NCBI GenBank assembly: GCA_028713675.1
Contig: JAQTNV010000037.1
Location: forward strand, 1-31,138
Direction of reading: 5' to 3'
Origin: a bacterium
GTDB lineage: Bacteria; Desulfobacterota; JAPLJL01
DNA: 31,138 nt
A program made the position numbers and the translations under genes. This document shows, one piece after another, positions 17,288-25,831 of this stretch; position 1 is the first letter of the stretch, and each line of letters begins with the position of its first letter. The notes under the pieces are model-generated. The model was not told the DNA's origin. It made no database searches and saw nothing but the letters and a program-made list of their open reading frames with translations.

Positions 17288-19217
17288 CTCCGGTTACCGT
17301 CAACAGGAACAAAGGACGTATCAGTTCCCCGTTGGGGGAGGATTTGATGTTCCCGGTTGCCCCGGGGAAGCCTTCCACCCCCAGCAGGCTCTCCCGCAGG
17401 GACTCCCGATCCTTCACCCCGAAATGACGTGACAGGGTGATCAGCAGTCTGGTCACGTCAAAAGCCTGGGCGGAAATGAGAGTGGGATCTTCCCCGTAGG
17501 CTCCCTGGTATTTCTGGTAAAACTCCCGGGTCGCCGGCCGCCCGCTTTCCCGGAAAAAGCCGTCAGCCAGGATTGTCCCGTTCACGTAGGGTTTCCCCAG
17601 GCGGAGGTAGTCCGGGTGATTAAAACTGCCGGTCCCTAAAATCTTGACGTCGGTGACGCCGTAATATGCCAGCTGGGGAGCGATCAACCCTCCATTCCGG
17701 TAGGAATCAGGGATAAAAACCGCGTCGAAATCAACGATGGGGGTAAGCTCAATCCCGGCTTTTTCAAAGAGTTTAACCTCATCCTGGTTGGGTTCGGAAA
17801 TCCCGGCCAGGGCCTTGATCTGGTCCCCGAAATCAGTGCTTTTGGGATCATATCCCTCCACCCCCCGGATCTCCCCTCCCCGCTTTTTTACCTCATCCCA
17901 GAAGCGGAAAATAAAATCCTCCCCGTAAGAATCCTTGGGGTAAAGAATGGCGAATTTCCGCATTCCCAGGGTATCCATCGCGTAGGCGACCAGGGATTCC
18001 ACCTGCTGGGAATGGGTGAGTCCCAGGCGGAAAACATACCGCCGGGACTTGGTCAGGTCCTCCTTCTGGGAAAGAGAGATGAGCGGGATCTTCAAAACTT
18101 CCGCCCGGCGGGAAGCCGCTTCGGAAGTGGGAGAAAGCAACGGCCCGACAATCGCCAGGACATGGTCCCGGAGGACCAGGTTCTCGACCGCGCGGGTAGC
18201 CGCCTGGGGATCACTTTCCGCATCCTGAATCACCACCTGGAAAGTCCCCCCTTGGGGGGAATCCCCGCCAAAAACCCCCGCGGCCAGGAGAACCCCCTTT
18301 AAAGCCTGTTCTCCAAACGGCTGATAGCGTCCGGACAGGGGCACAATCAGCCCGATCCGGTTGGGATTGGCCGCATTCCAGTCCTTGATATTGGCCAGAA
18401 AGGATTCCACTTCCCCCCGGCGGTAAAAGGCCTTGGTGCTTCCGAGCTCATCCGCGAGAAGTTTGTCCGCCCCCTTCCAGTCCTGGCGGTCAATCTTCCG
18501 ATGGGCAAGCTCGATCAGCGCCTCCGCTAAAAAATATTCAGGGATAAGATCATTGAGTATCCGTTCCAGTTCATCTTCCGATAACTTGTTTCGGATAATG
18601 TCCACACCTTTTTTCCGGACTTCGTCCGCCTTATCGCCTTCCAGATAAGGCAGGGCCTTCTGGTAAAAAAGCAAAGCCTGGTCGGATCGACCCAATTTTT
18701 CATAACCCTGGGCGAGAATATAATCCAGGGTCGACCGTTCCTTTTCGTCCACCGATTCCCGGGTCTCGGAGAGGATGGAAACCGTTTCCTGCTCCCGGCC
18801 GAGTTGATGATAGCAAAGAGCCTGGCGGATGAGGGCATTCCGGGTGAGATCGCTCATCGGGAATTTTCGGACAAACTCGACAAACAGGGTCAGGGCTTCC
18901 GGATAATTCTTTTCATTTAACCGGATCTCCCCCATCCGGAAAAAGGCCTGGTCCGCGAGTTTGCTTTCGGGATAGGTTCCCAGAATATGCTCAAACTCCG
19001 GGTAGGACTTCGCCCAATCCTTGAGTTGAAACTTGGCTTCGGCTTGGGCAAAATCCATTTTCGCCGCCACTTCCATGGGGATTCTCCTGCCATCCCGGAT
19101 CACCATCTTGGGCCCGCAGCCCAGCGCCACTGCCGCCAGATAAAACGCCAGGCCCAAACCCAGAACGGGGAAAATCTCCCGGGCCAGGAGGCGGGATTTG
19201 CAACTTGACTTCAACAT
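17265..19217 (-). CDS. TPR plus periplasmic-binding-fold lipoprotein, LpoA-like (penicillin-binding protein activator family)
   Basis: I prefer the ATG at 19217 (650 residues), which places the basic signal peptide KSSCKSRLLAR first; a TTG at 19256 would add 13 residues. The hydrophobic core ends AAVALGCG, an acceptable lipobox. Residues about 50-270 are helical TPR-like repeats, with a YbgF-like pattern (FAQAEAKFQLKDW, YPESKLADQAFFRMGEI). From about residue 290 a type I periplasmic-binding fold begins (NRIGLIVPLSGRYQPFGEQ, AIVGPLLSPTSEA, FAILYPKDSYGEDF). This TPR plus binding-fold order is that of LpoA, which activates the peptidoglycan synthase PBP1A in enterobacteria. An amino-acid ABC transporter binding protein is the alternative, but no permease is nearby. 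Confidence 0.85.
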   Translation of the reverse strand: MLKSSCKSRLLAREIFPVLGLGLAFYLAAVALGCGPKMVIRDGRRIPMEVAAKMDFAQAEAKFQLKDWAKSYPEFEHILGTYPESKLADQAFFRMGEIRLNEKNYPEALTLFVEFVRKFPMSDLTRNALIRQALCYHQLGREQETVSILSETRESVDEKERSTLDYILAQGYEKLGRSDQALLFYQKALPYLEGDKADEVRKKGVDIIRNKLSEDELERILNDLIPEYFLAEALIELAHRKIDRQDWKGADKLLADELGSTKAFYRRGEVESFLANIKDWNAANPNRIGLIVPLSGRYQPFGEQALKGVLLAAGVFGGDSPQGGTFQVVIQDAESDPQAATRAVENLVLRDHVLAIVGPLLSPTSEAASRRAEVLKIPLISLSQKEDLTKSRRYVFRLGLTHSQQVESLVAYAMDTLGMRKFAILYPKDSYGEDFIFRFWDEVKKRGGEIRGVEGYDPKSTDFGDQIKALAGISEPNQDEVKLFEKAGIELTPIVDFDAVFIPDSYRNGGLIAPQLAYYGVTDVKILGTGSFNHPDYLRLGKPYVNGTILADGFFRESGRPATREFYQKYQGAYGEDPTLISAQAFDVTRLLITLSRHFGVKDRESLRESLLGVEGFPGATGNIKSSPNGELIRPLFLLTVTGDEFEEIE

Positions 19218-19233
19218 AGTCTTGACATAATAA
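19205..19233 (+). promoter_or_regulatory. Sigma70-type promoter candidate for the small gene plus hisG
   Basis: TTGACT (19205-19210), a 17-bp spacer and TAATAA (19228-19233) lie 45 bp upstream of the ATG at 19278. The site overlaps the start of the divergent lipoprotein gene, so the two directions may interfere. The call rests on motif match alone. Confidence 0.45.
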
Positions 19234-19277
19234 TCCGTAAAACCTGGGTTTCGCAATTAACCGCAAATCGTGAGTTG

Positions 19278-19505
19278 ATGAAGAAGCTTTCCGACAGTGA
19301 AATTGACGATTACCTCTGGGGGACGGGAATGGTGGAGGTTGAGATCGAAGACCAGGTCGCGGAAGGCGAGATCTTCGCCTTTCTGAAAAAGCAGGGCGGT
19401 TTTATCGCCACCAAAACTGGTACTTATCGAGTCACGCGGGAAACGTTAAAATTAATCCTGGACCGGGGCTATCCGATCCGGGAATTAACCAAGGAGAAAA
19501 AGTGA
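19278..19505 (+). CDS. Small uncharacterised protein overlapping hisG
   Basis: The 75-residue acidic protein begins MKKLSDSEIDDYLWGTGMV; the ATG at 19278 is preferred over a TTG one codon upstream. The middle (FAFLKKQGGFIATKTGTYRV) looks like two or three beta strands, and the end (TRETLKLILDRGYPIRELT) is helical. I recognise no family. Its TGA overlaps the GTG start of hisG (GTGA, 19502-19505), so the two are translationally coupled. It could be a HisG accessory factor, but nothing in the sequence shows that. Confidence 0.7.
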   Translation: MKKLSDSEIDDYLWGTGMVEVEIEDQVAEGEIFAFLKKQGGFIATKTGTYRVTRETLKLILDRGYPIRELTKEKK

Positions 19506-20371
19506 AAATCCGACTGGCCCTCCCTTCCGGGAGTCTCAAGGAATCCACTATGAAGCTTTTCCGGCAGGCCGGGATCGAGATGACCGTCCGGGAACGTTCC
19601 TATATCCCCTATTTCGCCGATCCCGAGCTGGAAGGCTTCCTCCTTCGCGCCCAGGAGATCCCCCGCTATGTCGCCAAAGGGGATTTTGACGCCGGGATCA
19701 CCGGCCGGGACTGGGTCCGGGAACAGGGGGTCAAGGTCAAGGAAGTAGCCGAGCTTAACTACGCCAAAACCGGGCTCAATCCGGTTCGCTGGGTGGTGGC
19801 AGCGCCGAAGGATTCCCCCATCCGCACCATTAAAGACCTGAAGGGAAAGCGCATCTCCACCGAAGTGGTCAACCTGACCCGGAAGTTTCTAAAGGCCAAT
19901 AAAATTAAAGCCGAGGTGGAATTTTCCTGGGGAGCCACCGAGGTCAAACCGCCTCTCCTCGCGGACGCGATCGTGGAGCTCACGGAAACCGGGAGCTCCA
20001 TCCGTGCCCACAACCTGAAAGAGCTTGCCGTGGTCATGATCTCCACCACCGTGGTCATCGCCAACCCCGTCTCTTTTCAAAATCCCGCCAAGCGCCAGAA
20101 GATCGAAAACCTGGTCATGCTTCTGTCCGGAGCCCTGGCCGCCCGCTCCCGGGTGGGGCTGAAAATGAACGTCCCCCGGGCCAAGCTCAAGCAGGTCATG
20201 TCCCTGCTCCCGGCCCTGAAGAACCCGACCATCTCCAACCTGACCGATCCCAAGTGGGTCGCGCTGGAAATAATTGCCGACGAATCACAGGTCGGCCGGA
20301 TGATCCCGAATTTAAAACGGGCCGGGGCCATGGGAATCATTGAATACCCGCTGAATAAGTTGATATATTAA
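19502..20371 (+). CDS. hisG: ATP phosphoribosyltransferase, long form
   Basis: HisG joins ATP and PRPP in the first step of histidine synthesis. The 289-residue length and C-terminal ACT-like regulatory domain (residues about 215-289, GLKMNVPRAKLKQVMSLLPA) make it the long, histidine-inhibited form that needs no HisZ. Core motifs are LALPSGSLKEST, GDFDAGITGRDWV, and the PRPP-binding-type segment DAIVELTETGSSIRAHNL. Start is GTG at 19502 with AAGGAG at the right spacing, coupled to the small gene upstream. No other his gene is in the window, so histidine genes are scattered. Confidence 0.95.
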   Translation: MKIRLALPSGSLKESTMKLFRQAGIEMTVRERSYIPYFADPELEGFLLRAQEIPRYVAKGDFDAGITGRDWVREQGVKVKEVAELNYAKTGLNPVRWVVAAPKDSPIRTIKDLKGKRISTEVVNLTRKFLKANKIKAEVEFSWGATEVKPPLLADAIVELTETGSSIRAHNLKELAVVMISTTVVIANPVSFQNPAKRQKIENLVMLLSGALAARSRVGLKMNVPRAKLKQVMSLLPALKNPTISNLTDPKWVALEIIADESQVGRMIPNLKRAGAMGIIEYPLNKLIY

Positions 20372-20535
20372 TTCTTAATTTTTTAATATGGCGAAATTTA
20401 AATTGCCGGGTTGCGTCGATAGGTTGCGCTGCTCGTTTCGTGTGTCGGTTGAGTCCTTCGGCTTCCAACCGAAACCTAATAACGCAACCAAAACAAGCCG
20501 CGTAACCGCAACCAAAAAACCTTCTTAAATTATCT
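20372..20535. repeat. Intergenic imperfect palindromes between hisG and the Lon-like gene
   Basis: TCGGTTG (20445-20451) pairs with CAACCGA (20466-20472). GGTTGCG words near 20408 and 20432 face CGCAACC and CGCAACC-like words near 20482 and 20505, giving a loose larger inverted repeat. This may contain the hisG terminator. No clear ribosome site precedes the next gene. Confidence 0.4.
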
Positions 20536-22959
20536 ATGATCCGAGTACTTAAGCCCGCCGAAATCCGGAGAATCTGCGACCCCAACGACATTACCTGCCA
20601 GAGCACCAAGGAACTGGGTCCCCTGGACCAAGTGATCGCCCAGGAGCGCGCCGTCCGGGCCATCGAATTCGGCCTGGGAATAACCGAGCACGGGTTTAAT
20701 ATTTTTGCCGCCGGCCCCCACGGCACCGGGCGGGTCACCACGGTGAAAGCGGCGGTGGAAAAACTGGCCCGGACCAGGCCCGTGCCCGACGACTGGGTTT
20801 ACGTCCAAAACTTCTCCAACCCCCTGGCCCCGGACGCCCTCAGCCTGCCCGCCGGCAAAGGCCGGGAATTCAAACGGGACATGGAGAACCTGGTCTCCGA
20901 TCTGAAAATCGAGATCGCCCGCGTTTTCGAAAGCGATGAATACGAGAAGCAGAAAAACCAGATCGCGGAAAGCCTGACCGAGGAACGCAACCGGATCGTG
21001 CATGAGATCGAGGAAAAAGCCAAAGCCAAGGGCTTCTCCCTGCAGTCCACCCCGATGGGGTTTGTCGCCCTCCCGGTGGTGGACAACAAGCCCCTGACCC
21101 AGGAGGAGTTTTTCGCCCTCCGCAAGGAAAAGCAGGATGAGATCAAGGGACGACAGACCGAGCTTCAGCAGGAAATGAATCAGGGCCTGAAGAAGATCAA
21201 TCGTTTCGAGCGCCAGCTCCGGGACCGGGTCAAGGACCTCGACCGCGAGATCGCCCTGAACGCGGTCGGGCAGATCCTCGAAGATCTCCAGGAGAAATAC
21301 CGGGACCATTCCAGGATCCCGCCCTACCTGAAAGCGGTGAAGGAAGACATCCTTCAGAATATCGATGACTTCCGGAAGACCGAAGAGCCTTCCCCCCTGC
21401 CCTTCCTGAAAATGTCCCCCTCCTTCGACCGTTACTCGGTGAATCTCGTAGTGGACAACGCCGAGCAGAAGGGCCTCCCCATCGTCTACGAATCCAACCC
21501 CACTTTCCCCAATCTTTTCGGCCGGGTGGACCGGAAGGCCCAGTTCGGGATGCTGACTACCGACTTCTCCATGATCCGCCCGGGGGCCCTGCACCGGGCC
21601 AACGGTGGGTTCCTGATCCTGAACGACCGGGATCTCCTGACCCGGTACTACGCCTGGGAAGGCTTGAAGCGCGCCCTCAAGGAAGAAGAGATCCGGATCG
21701 AAGACATTTCCGAACAGCTGGGATTCGCCACCACCGAGACGATCAAGCCCCAGCCCATTCCCTTCAATATCAAGGTGATTATCGTCGGCGAGCCCATGAT
21801 CTACTATCTCCTTTACGCCCATGACCCGGACTTCCGGGAGCTTTTCAAGATTCATTCCGCTTTCGATTACCAGATGGAGAGAAGTCCCGAGGCAATTTCT
21901 CTTTATGCCGGTTTTATCGCCTCCCGCTGCCGGGAATTGAAGCTCCGCCACCTGTCCCGGGAAGCCGTTTCCCGGGTGATCGAATTCGGCTCGGAGCTCT
22001 CCGACGATCAGGAAAAGCTCTCCACCCGCTTCTCCGATATCTCCGATCTCCTGGTGGAATCCAACCTCTGGGCGGAAAGATCCGGAAGCGGGGAAATCCA
22101 GGCCGCCAACGTGGAAAAAGCCCTGGAGGAAAAAATCTACCGTTCCAGCCTTTACGAGGAAAAGGTCCGGGAAATGATCGCCCGGGGCTATATCCTGCTG
22201 GAGGCGGAAGGGGAAAAGATCGGACAGATCAACGGCCTCTCGGTCATCTTCCTGGGCAACTACATGTTCGGCCGCCCCAACCGCATCACCGCCCCGGTCT
22301 CCCTGGGCCGCGAGGGGATTATCGATATCGAGCGCCGGGCGGACCTGGGAGGGAAAATCCATTCCAAGGGCATCATGATCATCTCCGGGTTCCTGGCCGG
22401 CCGTTACGCCCAGGACAAGCCCCTTTCTCTCTCCGCCTCCATCTGTTTCGAGCAGAGCTACGAAGGGGTGGAAGGCGACAGCGCCTCGGCGGCGGAGCTG
22501 ATCGCCCTGCTTTCCAGTCTTTCCGGAGCCCCGATCAGGCAGAGCATCGCCATTACCGGGTCGGTCAACCAGATGGGCGAGATCCAGCCGATCGGGGGGG
22601 TAAACAGGAAAATCGAGGGCTTCTTCGAGGTCTGCAAGATCAAGAAGGTCAACGGTGTCCCGGGAGTGATTGTTCCCGAGTCCAACGTGAAAAATCTCAT
22701 GCTCAAGCCCGAGGTGGTCCGGGCCGTTTCCGAAGGCAAGTTTCGGATCATCGCCGTTTCCCACGTCGACGAGGCCCTGGAGGTCCTGACCGGGATCCCG
22801 GCCGGCAAACGCACCCCCGAAGGCAAATGGGAGGAAGGTTCCCTCAACGCCCGGGTGGATGCCCGGGTCCGGAAGATGTCCGAAGAACTGGCCCGCCTTT
22901 CCCGGCCCAACCAGGGGAAGGAAGACACGGCCAAAGAAGAAAACAAAAATCCCAAGTAG
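20536..22959 (+). CDS. ATP-dependent Lon-type protease (COG1067/LonB-like)
   Basis: The 807-residue protein has an N-terminal AAA-like domain with a variant Walker A (AGPHGTGRVTT, near residue 60, Arg in place of Lys as is common in this group). A long helical insertion follows (residues about 115-260, rich in Glu and Lys, probably coiled coil). The sensor and lid region ends near 545. The C-terminal Lon protease domain has catalytic Ser649 in GDSASAAE and Lys692 in GGVNRKIEG. Classical LonA N-terminal substrate domains are absent. The family degrades misfolded or regulatory proteins in the cytoplasm; substrates are unknown. It stands between two repeat-rich gaps. Confidence 0.92.
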   Translation: MIRVLKPAEIRRICDPNDITCQSTKELGPLDQVIAQERAVRAIEFGLGITEHGFNIFAAGPHGTGRVTTVKAAVEKLARTRPVPDDWVYVQNFSNPLAPDALSLPAGKGREFKRDMENLVSDLKIEIARVFESDEYEKQKNQIAESLTEERNRIVHEIEEKAKAKGFSLQSTPMGFVALPVVDNKPLTQEEFFALRKEKQDEIKGRQTELQQEMNQGLKKINRFERQLRDRVKDLDREIALNAVGQILEDLQEKYRDHSRIPPYLKAVKEDILQNIDDFRKTEEPSPLPFLKMSPSFDRYSVNLVVDNAEQKGLPIVYESNPTFPNLFGRVDRKAQFGMLTTDFSMIRPGALHRANGGFLILNDRDLLTRYYAWEGLKRALKEEEIRIEDISEQLGFATTETIKPQPIPFNIKVIIVGEPMIYYLLYAHDPDFRELFKIHSAFDYQMERSPEAISLYAGFIASRCRELKLRHLSREAVSRVIEFGSELSDDQEKLSTRFSDISDLLVESNLWAERSGSGEIQAANVEKALEEKIYRSSLYEEKVREMIARGYILLEAEGEKIGQINGLSVIFLGNYMFGRPNRITAPVSLGREGIIDIERRADLGGKIHSKGIMIISGFLAGRYAQDKPLSLSASICFEQSYEGVEGDSASAAELIALLSSLSGAPIRQSIAITGSVNQMGEIQPIGGVNRKIEGFFEVCKIKKVNGVPGVIVPESNVKNLMLKPEVVRAVSEGKFRIIAVSHVDEALEVLTGIPAGKRTPEGKWEEGSLNARVDARVRKMSEELARLSRPNQGKEDTAKEENKNPK

Positions 22960-23348
22960 CCCCAATTCATCTCCGTTCAGACGCAAATTTCCCTCTCAAC
23001 CTCCCTTCTCCCCAGTGGGGAGTAGGAAAAGGATGAGGGGTCTGGTAAGTTTTTGGACCGCATCAGCTTGCTTGTCCTGAGCGGAGTCGAAGGGTTTATC
23101 CTGAGCGCTGTCGAAGGGCTGATGCATTTCAATAGCAATCCTTCACTTCGCTCGAGGACAAGGCTATTGCACTCCATAAGGTAGCCATTTTATTGCCAAC
23201 AACAGATAAAAAATCAAAATCAAGAATTGATTTATATATCCGTTTTATGGCCCCCTCTCCCCCACCCTCCCCCTCGAGGGGGGAGGGAAAGGGTGAGGGT
23301 GATATTTCAAAACCAAAAGCAATGAATTGTCTTATAATTTAAGAACCA
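22960..23348. repeat. 389-bp gap made largely of three stacked dispersed-repeat families
   Basis: No gene is visible. From left to right: a pyrimidine/purine palindrome (22991-23039, core CTCCCC/GGGGAG); a tandem of two 24-bp units containing CCTGAGCG and GTCGAAGGG (23074 and 23098), flanked by CATCAGC (23061) and GCTGATG (23118); a hairpin CAATAGC/GCTATTG (23130 and 23163); AT-rich sequence; then a second palindrome (23253-23302) centred on CTCGAG. It may hold the DinG promoter in its AT-rich part, but I cannot place one. Confidence 0.75.
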
Positions 23349-25316
23349 ATGTCTCGAAAGAAAAAAACTGAGGAAACCAGGCCTCCGGCCGCCGAAGATA
23401 TTTCCTCCATTTTCGGTCCCGAAGGCAGGATCTTCACGGTGATTGCCAGCCCGGAATTCCGCCCCGGTCAGAAAGAAATGGCGGAGCGGGTCCGGGAATT
23501 CTTCGACTCCGGCGGTTTTTCAGTCATCGAAGCCGGGACCGGGGTCGGCAAAAGCCTGGCCTACCTGGTCCCGGCCGTCCTTTCCGGAAAAAAAACCATC
23601 ATCGCCACGGCCACCAAAAACCTCCAGGACCAGCTGCTGGACCAGGATATCCCGATGCTGAAATCATTGACCGGGGCCGACCCGAGCGTGGCCCTACTCA
23701 AGGGCCGGAAAAACTATCTCTGCCTCCGGAAATACCGCGCCCTTTCCCGCCAACGTTCGCTTTTCACCGAGTCTGGAGAGCTGCTTTCCGAATTTCTGGC
23801 CTGGGGAAGCCTGACCAAAACCGGGGACCGCGCCGAGCTTTCCACGCTTCCGGAGAACCTCCCCTTCTGGGAAGAATTCTCCGCCCATCCCGACGCCTGC
23901 CTGGGCGGACGCTGTCCTGTTTTCAGCGAATGCTATCTCGTCCGGGCCCGGACCCGGGCGGCCCAGTCCGACCTGGTCGTCACCAACCATCACCTCCTGC
24001 TCACCGACCTGTCCCTCCGCGACCAGCTTTCCACCGGTCTTCTGCCGGAGGCGGATTTTCTGATCCTGGACGAGGCCCACAACTTGGAGGAGATCGCCAG
24101 CGAAATCCTGGGGGTCACCTTCGGCCAGGCTGATCTCCGCCGGCTCATGGGACAGGCGCAGAAGATCATCCTCGAAAAACCCGATACCCTCTGGGGATCA
24201 ATCCTCTCCCGGGTGGAAAACGCCTGGAAAAGCTTCTCCAGCCTCTTTCCCGCGGAGGATTTCCGCCGCCGGCTCGCGCCGGGACAGTCGGCCGAAGCGG
24301 TAAAAGCCGAAGGCCAGATCCTGGCGGAAGCCATCCGCGCCCTCTCCTCCCGGGTCAGGAGCCTGAAGGTCAAGCCTGTTGCGGAGGAAGACCTGCCGGC
24401 TCTTTCCGAGCAGGCGGAAAGAACCGCGATCGCCCTGGAAACCATCATCTGGCGGGAAGATCCGGGCCTGATTTTCTGGGTGGAGCGGCGCGCACAGTTC
24501 CTCAACCTTCATGCCACCCCGATCGAAATCTCTTCCGAACTCCAGGACAAACTTTATCCGCTCTATCCGAACATCCTCTTTACCTCAGCCACCCTTTCCA
24601 CCCCGGGAAGAAACCAGGCGGACTTTTCCTACTTCCGCTCCCAGCTGGGCCTGCCGGAAGAGATCGAGGCCCATTCCTTCCCTTCCCCCTTCGACTTCCA
24701 GACCCAGGCCCTGCTCTATCTCCCCCAATCCATGCCGGAGCCCAACCAGCCTTCTTATCAGGAAGCGCTGGCTCAAGAGATGGAAAAACTGGTCCAAGCC
24801 AGCCGGGGCCGGGCTTTCCTGCTTTTTACCAGCTTCGCCAACCTGAATTACGTCGCGACCTTTTTGGAGGGGGAGATCCCCTACCCAATCCTGATCCAGG
24901 GCGAGGCCCCCAAGGCCGAGCTCCTGCGCCAGTTCAAGGAAAAAGGCGACGCGGTTCTGCTGGCCACCTTCAGTTTCTGGGAAGGGGTGGACGTTCCGGG
25001 GGAATCTTTAAGCCTGGTGGTGATCGACCGCCTGCCTTTCGACGTCCCCAGCGAACCGATCATCGAATCACGGATTGAAAAGATCCGGGAAAACGGCAGA
25101 GATCCGTTCCAAAGCTACCAGCTGCCGGCGGCGGTCCTGCTCCTCCGCCAGGGGGTGGGGCGCCTGATCCGGCGGAAAACCGACCGGGGCGTGATCGCCC
25201 TCCTCGACCCGCGTCTCCGCACCAAGGGCTATGGGAAATTCTTCTTAAGAAGCCTCCCGCCCATGCCGGTGGTCAATGATGTTGGTAAGGTGGAAAACTT
25301 TTTTGCAGTACCCTGA
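23349..25316 (+). CDS. dinG: DinG/XPD-family Fe-S DNA helicase
   Basis: The 655-residue superfamily 2 helicase has Walker A EAGTGVGKS (near residue 66), motif Ia TKNLQDQL, a DEAH box (LDEAHNLEEI, near 240) and motif VI QGVGRLIRR near 600. Four Cys between motifs Ia and II (residues 125, 184, 189 and 195) are spaced to hold the 4Fe-4S cluster typical of DinG and XPD. The family unwinds 5' to 3' and resolves R-loops and D-loops during repair. There is no N-terminal exonuclease domain. Its TGA is separated by one base from the convergent Cdd1-family gene. Confidence 0.93.
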   Translation: MSRKKKTEETRPPAAEDISSIFGPEGRIFTVIASPEFRPGQKEMAERVREFFDSGGFSVIEAGTGVGKSLAYLVPAVLSGKKTIIATATKNLQDQLLDQDIPMLKSLTGADPSVALLKGRKNYLCLRKYRALSRQRSLFTESGELLSEFLAWGSLTKTGDRAELSTLPENLPFWEEFSAHPDACLGGRCPVFSECYLVRARTRAAQSDLVVTNHHLLLTDLSLRDQLSTGLLPEADFLILDEAHNLEEIASEILGVTFGQADLRRLMGQAQKIILEKPDTLWGSILSRVENAWKSFSSLFPAEDFRRRLAPGQSAEAVKAEGQILAEAIRALSSRVRSLKVKPVAEEDLPALSEQAERTAIALETIIWREDPGLIFWVERRAQFLNLHATPIEISSELQDKLYPLYPNILFTSATLSTPGRNQADFSYFRSQLGLPEEIEAHSFPSPFDFQTQALLYLPQSMPEPNQPSYQEALAQEMEKLVQASRGRAFLLFTSFANLNYVATFLEGEIPYPILIQGEAPKAELLRQFKEKGDAVLLATFSFWEGVDVPGESLSLVVIDRLPFDVPSEPIIESRIEKIRENGRDPFQSYQLPAAVLLLRQGVGRLIRRKTDRGVIALLDPRLRTKGYGKFFLRSLPPMPVVNDVGKVENFFAVP

Positions 25317-25317
25317 C

Positions 25318-25581
25318 TCAATCCTTCCAATTCCACCATTTTAATAATTGAGGTTTAGGATTGGGGGTTTCAGAGAAATAAACCGCGCATCTGAAGGAAT
25401 ACAAAACGCACCGATCAATCTGTTTTTTATTCATTTCACATAATTTTCGATAGAGCGATTCGGGATTTTTGCCTTTTAAATCCCTGACGCGGTTTATTCC
25501 GATGCTGATTAATTTCTTCTCCATGCTTGGACCAATGCTAGGGACTGATTGAAGATCCGAACCGGCCTTAACCTCTTTCAT
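25318..25581 (-). CDS. Pathogenicity locus Cdd1 / helix-hairpin-helix family protein
   Basis: This 87-residue protein opens with a helix-hairpin-helix motif (LQSVPSIGPSMEKKLISIGI), continues with DLKGKNPESLYRKL and DRCVLYSFRCAVYF, and ends LLKWWNWKD. That layout is the Cdd1 family (named from a Clostridioides difficile locus). The hairpin suggests nucleic acid binding; the role is unknown. It is convergent with the helicase gene (1-bp gap), and the promoter side faces a repeat-filled gap. Confidence 0.85.
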   Translation of the reverse strand: MKEVKAGSDLQSVPSIGPSMEKKLISIGINRVRDLKGKNPESLYRKLCEMNKKQIDRCVLYSFRCAVYFSETPNPKPQLLKWWNWKD

Positions 25582-25645
25582 TTTTATTTCTCTTCTTGGC
25601 GGTCTTTACTACATTCAATGTCAAAAAGGCTTTTACATCGTTTAT

Positions 25646-25808
25646 CGTCATTCCTGCGACTTGTCATGAGTATGTTCGAAGGAAAGCAGGAATCCAGGCA
25701 CCGTCTTTTTAAAAGCAATGGACAAAAGATTCTTTAAAAACATGAAATCCTGGATTCCGCATTCCCCCTTCGCTAAGGCTTCGGAGGACAAGCAAGTGCG
25801 GAATGACG
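25646..25808. repeat. 163-bp inverted-repeat element, CGTCATTCC to GGAATGACG
   Basis: Terminal inverted repeats CGTCATTCC (25646-25654) and GGAATGACG (25800-25808) enclose a second inverted pair, GGAATCCAGG (25689-25698) and CCTGGATTCC (25749-25758), with an AT-rich centre. It resembles widespread proteobacterial intergenic elements with the same ends. It carries no convincing gene and could be a miniature mobile element. Confidence 0.7.
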
Positions 25809-25831
25809 AGGGCAAAGCAACCCACTATTCT

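Noticed and set aside
20530-22986. An 818-codon open frame antisense to the Lon-like protease
   Set aside because: It is a high-GC shadow frame: low-complexity Gly/Asp/Leu-rich translation, no family motif, and it mirrors a gene with a complete protease domain.
25549-25737. A 62-codon plus-strand frame between the Cdd1 and isochorismatase-fold genes
   Set aside because: It reads through the inverted-repeat element and has no ribosome site or family match.
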